Positions 15,694-23,326 of a stretch of DNA of 43,315 bases are shown here, one piece after another. The stretch's first letter is position 1. Each line of letters starts with the position of its first letter. The position numbers were made by a program, and so were the translations under genes. The notes below the pieces were generated by a model, which saw nothing but the letters and a program-made list of their open reading frames with translations, was not told the DNA's origin and made no database searches. Location: NCBI GenBank assembly GCA_013287985.1, contig JABDCT010000009.1:1-43315 (forward strand). The letters run 5' to 3'. Origin of the DNA: Chlamydiota bacterium (lineage in GTDB: Bacteria > Chlamydiota > Chlamydiia > Chlamydiales > Rhabdochlamydiaceae).

Positions 15694-15862
15694 GAGGGTG
15701 TCTAGGAATTAAGGCTTCGTCGATTTTCGGGATTATTTTGGCCGATTTTCGATTCAAATTGCAGGGGTAATATTTACTCCAATATAACCCCTGCAATTTG
15801 AATCGAAAATAGGCTCAAAAGAACCCAAAAATCGACAGAAGCTTAATTTCTAGACACCCTCT
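15694..15862. repeat. Long palindromic repeat, copy 3 (arm type A)
   Basis: A 169-bp hairpin starting at the base after the TAA stop of the F-box gene and ending 6 bases from the stop of the convergent gene. Outer arms are AGAGGGTGTCTAG / CTAGACACCCTCT. The core and apex (AGGGGT 15763-15768, ACCCCT 15787-15792) match the other copies, but the 18-base loop differs from copies 1 and 2. Here it could act as a two-way transcription terminator. Confidence 0.9.
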
Positions 15863-15868
15863 AGGTGT

Positions 15869-16837
15869 CTATCGCCTTGCAAAGCGAATCATAGACCACA
15901 TCACGGCAACTGCAACAAATCCAAACATAAGGCTTCTGTGAAGGTGCAAAGAGCGCTTGGCCGGCTTCTCGCCATCTATTTTGTATGTAAATTCTGGCTG
16001 TCCGTCACTGGGAAGAGAAGTCGCATCGGGCACCTTTGTTTTACTCAATATGATCGGCTGAGCCACACCCAGACCGGCTTTTTTCCCTATCTCTTTAGTC
16101 GCTAAGTTCGCTCCTTGCACATCTGCACTGATCAAGAGATGGTGCTTAAACGTAGGATCTCGTTCTGCCAATGCGGTATATTCATTGGATTCTTTAAAAA
16201 ATATGCCCTCTAACACGATCGATGGAGGCAAGCATCCGCACATTTCAGTTAAGAATTGGCGTATATAGCCTGCACCTGCTACAGCACTGGGAAAATTCGT
16301 CGTATGATTTGCCTGCAGTACAGGAAGGTCATATTGATGATCGATGAGGTATAGGGCAATTTTTCCCTTCGCATTTTGTCTAATTAGCTCGTTAAGCAAC
16401 CGGAATAGCAGAACCTCTACTTCAAGCAGTTCGCCAGGGCGAAAGAATGCAATATTCACGCGAAATGGCTGCTCCTTTCCTATAATCTTGAGGATGGACT
16501 GGATGGCTTGATTTTCATAATTGAGGCGCGTTTGAGGATGGTTCACGCGATGGAGTAATTCACAGCTGCATTCGGATAGGGCGCCACGGGAAATCCCTTT
16601 ATGGCCATAAACTTGATCGCACATCGCTTGATCGACATTTAAATGCGCTTTTCCTCTTATAGCATTGAAGTATACGTCAGAAAATCTGCGATCAATTCCC
16701 TCAACTAATCGCCAGGCTCTAAATGCGAGTCCTATAGGCCCTTGTGTATCGGAAACAGTTTCGACGGAGAGTTTGGCCACTTCACGTGTCGTGTCGTTTT
16801 CAGCTTTAAATGTCCAATTCGATGTTGCAGTTGTCAT
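15869..16837 (-). CDS. Hypothetical tail-anchored protein
   Basis: A 322-aa protein from ATG 16837 (AAAGGA six bases upstream; the alternative start at 16864 would add nine residues). I do not recognise a family. There is no signal peptide. The last 21 residues are a single hydrophobic helix followed by basic residues (FGFVAVAVMWSMIRFARR), so the protein is tail-anchored with nearly all of it on one side of a membrane. The middle has alternating strand/helix segments such as KIALYLIDHQYDLPVLQ and HHLLISADVQGANLA. C-tail anchors are rare in bacteria but used by secreted effectors that insert into host membranes. Position next to F-box genes supports an effector role, but this is inference. Confidence 0.7.
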   Translation of the reverse strand: MTTATSNWTFKAENDTTREVAKLSVETVSDTQGPIGLAFRAWRLVEGIDRRFSDVYFNAIRGKAHLNVDQAMCDQVYGHKGISRGALSECSCELLHRVNHPQTRLNYENQAIQSILKIIGKEQPFRVNIAFFRPGELLEVEVLLFRLLNELIRQNAKGKIALYLIDHQYDLPVLQANHTTNFPSAVAGAGYIRQFLTEMCGCLPPSIVLEGIFFKESNEYTALAERDPTFKHHLLISADVQGANLATKEIGKKAGLGVAQPIILSKTKVPDATSLPSDGQPEFTYKIDGEKPAKRSLHLHRSLMFGFVAVAVMWSMIRFARR

Positions 16838-16944
16838 AGAGTCCTTTTTTAGAAACGAAACCACATCTATCTTAGTGGGGCAGATGATTAAAACGCATGA
16901 GTTTTAACAAGAGAAATTTACGCGTCTCTTCCCGTGAAACTCAA

Positions 16945-16974
16945 TTGACAAATCATCCTCCATCTTTCTATAAT
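16945..16974 (+). promoter_or_regulatory. Consensus sigma70-type promoter of first small paralogue
   Basis: Perfect TTGACA (16945-16950) and perfect TATAAT (16969-16974), spaced by 18 bases. The predicted start point near 16981 places the half palindrome 16985-17029 in the 5' leader. Confidence 0.85.
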
Positions 16975-16984
16975 TTCCGCACTT

Positions 16985-17029
16985 GAACCTATCCCAGTAA
17001 TATCTTTCGTCGATTTTCGGGATTATTTT
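16985..17029. repeat. Half copy of the long palindromic repeat (arm type B)
   Basis: 45 bases beginning GAACCTATCCCAGTAATA and ending GGGATTATTTT match the reverse complement of the right arm of copy 2 with about three differences. The matching second arm is absent, so no long hairpin forms. It lies between the promoter and the ribosome binding site (AGGAG) of the next gene. Confidence 0.85.
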
Positions 17030-17044
17030 AACCAGGAGTCTTAA

Positions 17045-17392
17045 ATGTCTTTTCGCGCAGTTGAAGGAGCTAGCTCATTGTTTGGAACATACGCTCCAGA
17101 GGGAGCTAAGGTGTACAAAATTGTATCCCCAAATGGTAAATACGTTGAAGTGCAAGCATCTTGCGATATTTTTGTCAGCAGCCAGGAATTTTCAGCTCTT
17201 GGCCGATGCTTGATGCATGACGATCGAGATGAAGTATGGGTAGACTCTCCTAAAGGAGCTCTCTCCTCAGAGCTTCCCATGCGCGCTTTGCCCAACATTG
17301 ATTACGCTCAATACGGCTTTACCAAAATTGGCACTGTCTGGGTTGACCCTAATAATGCACGCGATGTTAGGAACGCTAGGGCGGCTCTTTGA
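17045..17392 (+). CDS. Small protein of a three-member tandem family, member 1
   Basis: A 115-aa protein of no family I know. AGGAG six bases before ATG 17045 supports the start. It shares with the next two genes a core of about 85 residues: VSPNGKYVEVQAS, then DDRDEVWVDSP, SSELPMRALPNIDYA, YGFTKIGTVWVDPNN and DV--A. Invariant Trp, Tyr and Gly residues and short alternating strands suggest a small beta-rich domain. No signal peptide or membrane segment. It has its own consensus promoter, and the leader contains half of the palindromic repeat. The location beside F-box and tail-anchored genes suggests an accessory, perhaps host-directed role, but no function can be assigned. Confidence 0.8.
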   Translation: MSFRAVEGASSLFGTYAPEGAKVYKIVSPNGKYVEVQASCDIFVSSQEFSALGRCLMHDDRDEVWVDSPKGALSSELPMRALPNIDYAQYGFTKIGTVWVDPNNARDVRNARAAL

Positions 17393-17410
17393 TCCTAGAT
17401 TTGATTAGAT

Positions 17411-17440
17411 TTGACATACCATCCTTCATTAGTTTATAGT
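17411..17440 (+). promoter_or_regulatory. Sigma70-type promoter of second small paralogue
   Basis: TTGACA (17411-17416), an 18-base spacer and TATAGT (17435-17440). The TTG of the -35 box is also an apparent in-frame start of a longer reading frame, which argues for the downstream ATG 17471 as the true start. Confidence 0.8.
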
Positions 17441-17470
17441 TTTGCAGAAAATTTTAACCTAACGGTGATT

Positions 17471-17770
17471 ATGGCTATTGGCATCACATTTATCGCAGCA
17501 CAACAAACGTATAACTCAAATTATGGCACTACTTGCTATAACGTATTAGCTCCGAATGGTAGCAGAGTTGCCGCACACCTTTCTTGTTTGTATGACACTC
17601 GAGACGAAGTGTGGGCAGACGCAACTCAGATTCCGTCTGCATCACTCCCTCTACGAGCTCTGCCCAATCTAGATTACGCCGCACACGGTTTTGTCAAAAT
17701 CGGCAAGGTCTGGGTTAATCCCGCAAATGAATCCGACGTAAAGCGAGCTACAGACAGATGCACCGATTAA
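17471..17770 (+). CDS. Small protein of a three-member tandem family, member 2
   Basis: A 99-aa protein starting at ATG 17471; GGTGA lies just upstream and the promoter occupies the earlier part of the open frame. It has the family core with variations: LAPNGSRVAAHLSC, YDTRDEVWADA, ASLPLRALPNLDYA, HGFVKIGKVWVNPAN and SDVKRA. The N-terminus (MAIGITFIAAQQTYN) differs from members 1 and 3. Cysteines at the CYNVL, LSCLYD and DRCTD positions are specific to this copy. Its promoter has the same spacing as that of member 1, so gene and promoter were probably duplicated together. Function unknown. Confidence 0.78.
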   Translation: MAIGITFIAAQQTYNSNYGTTCYNVLAPNGSRVAAHLSCLYDTRDEVWADATQIPSASLPLRALPNLDYAAHGFVKIGKVWVNPANESDVKRATDRCTD

Positions 17771-17804
17771 CCAATATGCGCCTGGAAAGCTCAAGTGGTT
17801 TTTG

Positions 17805-17833
17805 TTGACATACAGTATTTATTTCTTTAAGCT
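17805..17833 (+). promoter_or_regulatory. Probable promoter of third small paralogue
   Basis: TTGACA (17805-17810) followed by a 17-base spacer and TAAGCT (17828-17833). The bases after the -35 box (TTGACATAC) are the same as in the promoter of member 2. The -10 box is weak, so a second start near 17873 (GATACT) is possible. Confidence 0.5.
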
Positions 17834-17906
17834 TTTTTAAAATTTCATCTTTTTAGCCGCATGTGCTGATAGGATACTTTTTCTAAACGAACCTAAGGAG
17901 GTATGT

Positions 17907-18263
17907 ATGGGTTATTCTGTAGGATTAAATCCAAGAATGGATGCGATTGCGCACATCAAAGCAGAACAGGATTCTATTCGAAAATTTACAGTTCATTCTC
18001 CGAACGGAAAATTAGTCGAAGTTCAAGCAACGCACCACACAGAAAGCGACTACGGTGTAAGTTATGATTCTAGGGCTGAAGTTTGGGTAACTAACCCGGC
18101 AGATGTCACCTCTTCGGAACTTCCCTTAAGAGCAAAGGACTCCGTAGATTATTTTGAATATGGATTTGTTCTCATTGGCAATTACTGGGTAAACCCAAAT
18201 AATCCAGCTGACGTAACAAAAGCATCTAAAAAAGCACATGAAGGCGGATGCATTGTTGTATAA
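17907..18263 (+). CDS. Small protein of a three-member tandem family, member 3, with CaaX-like C-terminus
   Basis: A 118-aa protein with a strong ribosome binding site (AAGGAGG) before ATG 17907. The family core is VHSPNGKLVEVQAT, YDSRAEVWVTNP, SSELPLRAKDSVDYF, YGFVLIGNYWVNPNN and ADVTKA. It alone has a C-terminal extension ending GGCIVV. Cys-Ile-Val-Val fits the eukaryotic CaaX prenylation pattern, which some secreted effectors of intracellular bacteria use to reach host membranes. Final Val is not the most common X residue, so lipid modification is only a possibility. It ends 3 bases from the convergent sdhB gene. Confidence 0.8.
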   Translation: MGYSVGLNPRMDAIAHIKAEQDSIRKFTVHSPNGKLVEVQATHHTESDYGVSYDSRAEVWVTNPADVTSSELPLRAKDSVDYFEYGFVLIGNYWVNPNNPADVTKASKKAHEGGCIVV

Positions 18264-18266
18264 GAA

Positions 18267-19031
18267 TCAAGCATCGGGAAGGCTTAACAGGTCTTTGATG
18301 CCTTGAACGGCGACCTTGCGGCCCATAAGAGTAATCGACTCGGTAAGCGGAATCTCTTTTGGACAAACCTGCACACAATTCTGGGCGTTGCCACAATCGG
18401 TGACGCCCCCTTCTTCCATGAGTCCATGTAAACGTTCTGGAGCTTGCATTTTGGCAACGGGATGCGCGTTGAAGAGGCGCACTTGTGAAATCGGCGCAGG
18501 CCCAATAAACTTGGAGCGCGCGTTGAACTGCGGACACGCCTCTTGGCAACAGCCGCAGGTCATGCAGGTGGAGAGGCTATAGCGCTCATCCGCCACTTTC
18601 GGATCGATCTTTGGACCAAAGCCGCGATCGCGCGAATCGTCCGTTTCAACCCAGGCCTTAAAGCGCTTGAGCGACTCAAACATGCTGCTGCGATCGACGA
18701 CGAGATCTCTGATCAGTGGGAATTTGGTAAAGGGGGCAAGTGTAATGGTCTCGCTGCCGGACGCTTTCAGAAGAGGCTCGATCAGTGTCACACATGCTTG
18801 TACAGGCCGAGAGTTGACTAGCATCGAACATGAGCCACAGACCACCTCGAGGCAGCCTTGTTCCCATGCGACGGGGGTGACTTTTTCGCCTTTTTTGTTG
18901 ATGGGATTTTTCTGGATGTCCATCAGGGCAGACGTAATATTGTAGAAAGGCTTGAGCTCGAGCTCAAACTCCTCCCAATACTGGTTCTCCGGCGTGCCGC
19001 GAAAAATCTTAAGTGTAAAGCTATTTGACAT
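18267..19031 (-). CDS. sdhB: Succinate dehydrogenase iron-sulfur subunit SdhB
   Basis: A 254-aa subunit carrying electrons from the flavin subunit to the membrane cytochrome in complex II. The [2Fe-2S] ligands are in CLEVVCGSCSML with a distal Cys in PVQAC; the [4Fe-4S] and [3Fe-4S] ligands are in CMTCGCCQEACPQF and NCVQVCPKEIPL. The start is ATG 19031 (MSNSFTLKI), one base after the sdhA TAA, rather than the TTG at 19049 within sdhA. Gene order sdhC-sdhA-sdhB with tatD upstream is the order known in Chlamydia. The length fits the Bacillus/Chlamydia type enzyme. Confidence 0.97.
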   Translation of the reverse strand: MSNSFTLKIFRGTPENQYWEEFELELKPFYNITSALMDIQKNPINKKGEKVTPVAWEQGCLEVVCGSCSMLVNSRPVQACVTLIEPLLKASGSETITLAPFTKFPLIRDLVVDRSSMFESLKRFKAWVETDDSRDRGFGPKIDPKVADERYSLSTCMTCGCCQEACPQFNARSKFIGPAPISQVRLFNAHPVAKMQAPERLHGLMEEGGVTDCGNAQNCVQVCPKEIPLTESITLMGRKVAVQGIKDLLSLPDA

Positions 19032-19032
19032 C

Positions 19033-20913
19033 TTATATTGGTAATACAATGTTTGCAGGAATATTTTCCAATGTCGGCTTCACTTTTTTCGCATGGACAT
19101 AGTCGCGGGGAATCGGCTTGAGGTGGCGCGTGTCAACGGGGCGATAGTGGATCTGCGGCTCTTCCGGATCATAGTGCGCCATCGTGTGTTTGAGCCAATG
19201 GACATCATCGCGCAGAGGGAACTCAGGCTTGTAATGGGATCCGCGGGACTCATTGCGCAGGAGCGCTCCTTTTGTGATGACAAGTGCAAGCTCAAGCATG
19301 TAGCGGAACTGATTGGCAAAGGCATAGGTCTGGTTCACTAGGCTGCCGCGATCGTCGAGCGAGATGTTCTTATACCTCTCGCGGATCTCTTTGAGTTTCA
19401 CCATGGTTGTCTCGAGATCTTGGTTGTCGCGCTTGACGGTGACGTATTTCACCATCAGATCGGCCATCTCGTCGTGGAGTTTGTGGACATTCTCTTTGCC
19501 GCTGGATGTGAGCAGCTGCTGCTTGAAAATCTCCTCTTTTGTCAATGGGTCGTCAAAAATCCTCTCGGGCAGATTGCTGTAGCTCTTATCCAGGCTATGC
19601 AGGTAGCGCGGCACTTCGCCGCCAGCCACGAGACCACTATATATGCACGCGACAAGCGAATTAGCTCCCAAACGGTTGGCGCCGTGGTATTGGCACTCCG
19701 ATTCGCCGATGTTAAAGCAGCCGGGGATGTTGGTCATGTGGCGGAAGCGCTCCATGCGATCGGGATCATCGGCTGCGGGCCAGTCGACCCAGGCGCCGCC
19801 CATCGAATAGTGCACAGCGGGGAAGATCTTCATCGGCACTTTGCGCGGATCTTCGCCAGTGAATTTGCGGTAGATCTCTAGAACCGACTCTATTTTGCGC
19901 AGCTTCTCTTCAGAAAGCCCCGTCACATCGAGGTAGACCTGATTCTGGCCATCGATGCCAAGGCCCATTTCACAGATGCGCAGCACTTCACGAGAGCCGA
20001 TATCGCGTGGAACGAGGTTGCCGAATGCAGGATACATCTCTTCTAGGAAATACCAGGGTTTACCTGTCTCTCCACAGGGAATCATGGTGCCGTCGGCAGT
20101 CTTTATCGTCTTTGAGGAGTCGCCATAGACCCACATCCTTCCGCCTTCACCTCGTATCGATTCAGAGATGAGGCGCAGCTTATCTTCTGCGGGGATGGCG
20201 GTGGGGTGGATCTGGATGAATTCGCCGTTGCAGTAGAACATCCCCTGCATGTAAAGCCGTCCATTGGCAGCCCCGGTGCAGAAGGTGGAGTTGGTCGATT
20301 TTTTGAAAATGAGTCCGGGACCGCCCGATCCGACGATCACCGCATCGGCTTTTAAGACGCGCAGCTGCATCGTCACGAGATCCATGAGCACAATGCCGCG
20401 CGCTCTGCCCTCCTCGTCGATCACGAGGCGCATGAACTCATGGTTTTCAAATTTCTCCACCATGCCTTTTACTTCATAGCGGCGCACCTGCTCGTCGAGT
20501 GCGTAGAGGAGCTGCTGTCCTGTGGAAGCGCCGCAAAAAGCTGTGCGGTTGTAGAGCGTGCCACCGAATCTGCGCACGTCGATATTGCCCTCTGGAGTGC
20601 GGTTGAAGGGGCAGCCGAAGCGATCCATCATGCGGATGATGCCGGGAGCTGCCATCGCCATCTCTAAAACCGGAGGCTGGTCGGCTAAAAAATCGCCGCC
20701 TTTGATCGTGTCGTAGGCGTGTATGAGGGGAGAATCGTCTTCGGCTTTCAAATTGAGAGCCGCGTTAATGCCGCCTTGCGCGCACACGGAATGCGAGCGC
20801 TTGACTTTGGTCACCGAGATCAGTTTGACAGAGCAGCCATTTTCAGCCAGTCTCATCGCACAGGAAAGGCCAGCTAGACCGCCGCCTACGACAATTACGT
20901 CCTTCTTTTTCAT
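19033..20913 (-). CDS. sdhA: Succinate dehydrogenase flavoprotein subunit SdhA
   Basis: A 626-aa subunit that oxidises succinate to fumarate in the TCA cycle. FAD binding: VIVVGGGLAGLSCAMRLAE (residues 6-24), and RSHSVCAQGGINAALN with the His that carries the covalent flavin in this family. Substrate and active-site segments: HPTAIPAEDKLRLISES, RGEGGRMWV, HYSMGGAWVDW and GANRLGANSLVACIYSG. The start is ATG 20913, which overlaps the sdhC TGA as ATGA; a longer frame to 21027 would run into sdhC. The greater length compared with E. coli SdhA (588) is usual for the type B enzyme paired with a single five-helix SdhC. Confidence 0.97.
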   Translation of the reverse strand: MKKKDVIVVGGGLAGLSCAMRLAENGCSVKLISVTKVKRSHSVCAQGGINAALNLKAEDDSPLIHAYDTIKGGDFLADQPPVLEMAMAAPGIIRMMDRFGCPFNRTPEGNIDVRRFGGTLYNRTAFCGASTGQQLLYALDEQVRRYEVKGMVEKFENHEFMRLVIDEEGRARGIVLMDLVTMQLRVLKADAVIVGSGGPGLIFKKSTNSTFCTGAANGRLYMQGMFYCNGEFIQIHPTAIPAEDKLRLISESIRGEGGRMWVYGDSSKTIKTADGTMIPCGETGKPWYFLEEMYPAFGNLVPRDIGSREVLRICEMGLGIDGQNQVYLDVTGLSEEKLRKIESVLEIYRKFTGEDPRKVPMKIFPAVHYSMGGAWVDWPAADDPDRMERFRHMTNIPGCFNIGESECQYHGANRLGANSLVACIYSGLVAGGEVPRYLHSLDKSYSNLPERIFDDPLTKEEIFKQQLLTSSGKENVHKLHDEMADLMVKYVTVKRDNQDLETTMVKLKEIRERYKNISLDDRGSLVNQTYAFANQFRYMLELALVITKGALLRNESRGSHYKPEFPLRDDVHWLKHTMAHYDPEEPQIHYRPVDTRHLKPIPRDYVHAKKVKPTLENIPANIVLPI

Positions 20914-21716
20914 ATCAGGTAACTGCCCCATATAGCTGCTAGGCCTAAGAAACCGACGAGCAGCATCAATCCAATGGAAAATTTCAGCGCTTTTTTCTGA
21001 GCGGCGACATTGAGCACCCAGCCCCACGTCAGCATGAATGTCCAGAGCCCGTTAAAGGCGTGGAAACAGGCGCTCAGCACAAAAACCGTGTACACAGCTA
21101 CCCAGAAGGGGCTTTTAAACGTGTCGCGCACAACGAGCAGCGACGCAGCGCCAAAGCTCTGTGCGACGGCGATCACTTCGTTTTCTTTCACTGCCACCTT
21201 GCCGTAGGGGTCGCTGTCATGCAGCGTGACATTCAAGCGATCGGCTAAGCCAGGCAAGCTCGCATCGTTGTACACTTTTACATAAAAAGTGTTCTGATTC
21301 ACCTCGTAGGGATACTCTAGGAAACGGAATTTGACGATGTGCATGAGCAGCAGAAAAAGCAAGATCCACGATGTGATGCGCTGCCACGTATAGGCGTGGT
21401 TGCGTCCATAGTTCAAATGCGGCTTGGAGCCATCTGAGCGCATCGAGTTGAATTTTCCGGTGAAGAGGTAGCGCACCCCCCAGAAGAGGTGGATGGCAAT
21501 CGGCACGCCGAGCAGGGTGATCTCAATTGCTTTGAGGTAGGGCAGGTTGTGGAGACCATTGACCATACGCACAAAGCCTTGGCCATTCTCGCTCAGCAGC
21601 AGAGCCGCTTGCGAATTGGTGAGCAGATGCTCCATGAGAAACAGCACGAGCCAGAGTCCCATCAGCGAATGCAGGCGCCGCCAAATAAATGCTTGTGGAA
21701 GAGTTTGAGTGTGCAT
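20910..21716 (-). CDS. sdhC: Succinate dehydrogenase cytochrome b subunit SdhC (type B)
   Basis: A 268-aa inner-membrane subunit with five predicted helices. Candidate haem-ligand histidines lie in the membrane segments RRLHSLMGLWLVLFLMEHLL, IAIHLFWGVRYLF, LLMHIVKFRF and ACFHAFNGLWTF. A single diheme protein without SdhD marks the Bacillus/Chlamydia/Bacteroidota type. A loop of about 60 residues between helices 3 and 4 (YEVNQNTFYVKVY ... ENEVIAVAQ) is long. The gene starts 21 bases after the tatD stop and ends overlapping sdhA by 4 bases, so it belongs to the tatD-sdhCAB transcript. No clear ribosome binding site precedes ATG 21716. Confidence 0.95.
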   Translation of the reverse strand: MHTQTLPQAFIWRRLHSLMGLWLVLFLMEHLLTNSQAALLLSENGQGFVRMVNGLHNLPYLKAIEITLLGVPIAIHLFWGVRYLFTGKFNSMRSDGSKPHLNYGRNHAYTWQRITSWILLFLLLMHIVKFRFLEYPYEVNQNTFYVKVYNDASLPGLADRLNVTLHDSDPYGKVAVKENEVIAVAQSFGAASLLVVRDTFKSPFWVAVYTVFVLSACFHAFNGLWTFMLTWGWVLNVAAQKKALKFSIGLMLLVGFLGLAAIWGSYLI

Positions 21717-21737
21717 ATTGATCTTTTAAAGCATGCG

Positions 21738-22490
21738 TCAATTTAACGCAAAAAATTGCCTTGCATTCTGCGCAGTCTGCTCGGAAAGCATTTCTGCGCT
21801 GACACCTTTGACTGCAGCGATCACAGCAGCTGTTTCCGCAATGTATGCAGGCTCGTTGCGGCTGCCCCGATACCTCTGTGGAGCGAGATAGGGCGCATCC
21901 GTTTCGATGAGAAGCTTTTCAATCGGCACGAACTTGGCTACTTCGCGGAGCGCCTCCGACTTCTTAAAAGTGACGATGCCGCTCAGCGAGAGATACCATC
22001 CGCGGTCGAGGACACCCCTCGCATCCTCAATCGTGCCTGTGAAGCAGTGGAGAACGGCTTTTCCTCCATACTCCGCATCACTCATAGAAAAAAGGTCGTG
22101 AAATGCATCGCGGCAGTGGAAAATAAGCGGGAGCCCCACTTTCTTTGCGAGAGCGAAGTAGCGGCTTAAAAACGCGCGCTGGACATCCTGTGGAGAGTGC
22201 GCGTAGAAATAGTCCAATCCCGTCTCGCCGATTGCGACAAGATCTTTTGCATGGCGCTCTACAAGCGGAAAGAAGCTCTCGCCTTCTTTTGCGACATCAT
22301 GGGGCGTAGTCGCGGCCGTATTGTAGACAGCAGGAAACCGTTTCCTCAATGCAAGACCCGCCTCTAGCGACGCTGCATCAGTGCAGATATTGATCATCGC
22401 CTCGACACCCGCATCCAGCGCGCGCTGGACAATAGCATCGACATCGGGGAGAAGCTCTGGAGAAGTAAGATGGGCGTGGGAATCGATCAT
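21738..22490 (-). CDS. tatD: TatD-family metal-dependent hydrolase/deoxyribonuclease
   Basis: A 250-aa TIM-barrel hydrolase. Metal and catalytic residues appear in order: DSHAHL (residues 3-8), GETGLDYFY, FHCRDA, HCFTGT and ETDAPYLAP near the C-terminus. TatD enzymes are 3'-5' exonucleases acting on DNA and are involved in DNA repair and quality control. The length is normal (about 255-265). The first bases overlap the end of the upstream glycosyltransferase (ATGA), and sdhC follows 21 bases downstream; tatD next to sdhC is also the arrangement in Chlamydia. Confidence 0.94.
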   Translation of the reverse strand: MIDSHAHLTSPELLPDVDAIVQRALDAGVEAMINICTDAASLEAGLALRKRFPAVYNTAATTPHDVAKEGESFFPLVERHAKDLVAIGETGLDYFYAHSPQDVQRAFLSRYFALAKKVGLPLIFHCRDAFHDLFSMSDAEYGGKAVLHCFTGTIEDARGVLDRGWYLSLSGIVTFKKSEALREVAKFVPIEKLLIETDAPYLAPQRYRGSRNEPAYIAETAAVIAAVKGVSAEMLSEQTAQNARQFFALN

Positions 22491-23326
22491 GCCCGAAATC
22501 TTAGAGAAAGCTCGATTTTGTGCATATCGCGGGTTGAGAGTCGGCGAACAAGACCTCTGCTCCCCTTTGCATAGCGCGTCTCAACAAGCTGACTCGGGAC
22601 TTCATTATAAGTATAGCCATGCACAAAATCGCGCCCGCTAAATGGCCCGTTAAACTCCTGTTCGACAAGCTCTACCCAGTTGCGATCAGACGCATGGCCC
22701 CAGCTGCGGACTTTGCGCAGCATCTCCTCTTTTGAGCGGACCCAGCTGTAATGGTGAACCAGCGGCTTGCCATCGGAACTCACCACCATTCTCTCCTTCC
22801 GCCCGGGTGCATTTAAATAGAGTCCCATGCGTTCACTCGGGTGCATCAACCCCTGATGCGTCACAGCATCGCGCTGGATGAGTAGCGGCGTATCCTCCCA
22901 CGCTCTAGCTCTAAGCGACGCCTCGCGAAAATACCAGTAGCACGCCAATCTCTGTGCGGCGCATTCTCTTCTCCGCGTCCACTGCTTGAAGCGCTCACCA
23001 TCTACAATCTCATCGACGTCGAGAAAGAGCACCTTATCGATCTTTTCCTGTAAAAAATGGTAGCCGAGCAGGCGGCCCCAATTATGCCAATGGCATCCAG
23101 AGTAGATATTTTTTGAGCTGTAGGCAAATTCGATGAACTCGCATGCGGGATGAGCAGCGTAGATTGCCTCGAGCATCTCAGCGTCTTCAGGTGTCCCATC
23201 AAAAAAATGATCACATACGACAGCGATCACTTGGGAAGAGAAACGGAGCGCCTCGGCGATGCATTGCCCCAGGAAGCGCGCCTCATTCGTGGAAAAATTA
23301 ATCACGGTCGCGATAGAATCATCCAT
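22487..23326 (-). CDS. Glycosyltransferase family 2-like protein, paralogue of the protein at 32855-33754
   Basis: A 279-aa predicted glycosyltransferase. The nucleotide-sugar domain opens VINFSTNEARFLGQCIAEAL and has a CDHFFDGT turn, FIEFAYS, then the metal-binding acidic motif KVLFLDVDEIVDG. Downstream HHYSWVRSKEEMLRKVRSWGH is shared almost word for word with the second copy at 32855-33754 (HHYSWVRAKEELLLKTRTWGH). No membrane segment; it is probably cytosolic and modifies an envelope glycan or a protein. GGAGG eight bases upstream supports ATG 23326. That start codon directly abuts the GTG start of the opposite-strand HAD gene. It is the first gene of a likely transcript running through tatD into sdhCAB. 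Confidence 0.8.
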   Translation of the reverse strand: MDDSIATVINFSTNEARFLGQCIAEALRFSSQVIAVVCDHFFDGTPEDAEMLEAIYAAHPACEFIEFAYSSKNIYSGCHWHNWGRLLGYHFLQEKIDKVLFLDVDEIVDGERFKQWTRRRECAAQRLACYWYFREASLRARAWEDTPLLIQRDAVTHQGLMHPSERMGLYLNAPGRKERMVVSSDGKPLVHHYSWVRSKEEMLRKVRSWGHASDRNWVELVEQEFNGPFSGRDFVHGYTYNEVPSQLVETRYAKGSRGLVRRLSTRDMHKIELSLRFRA

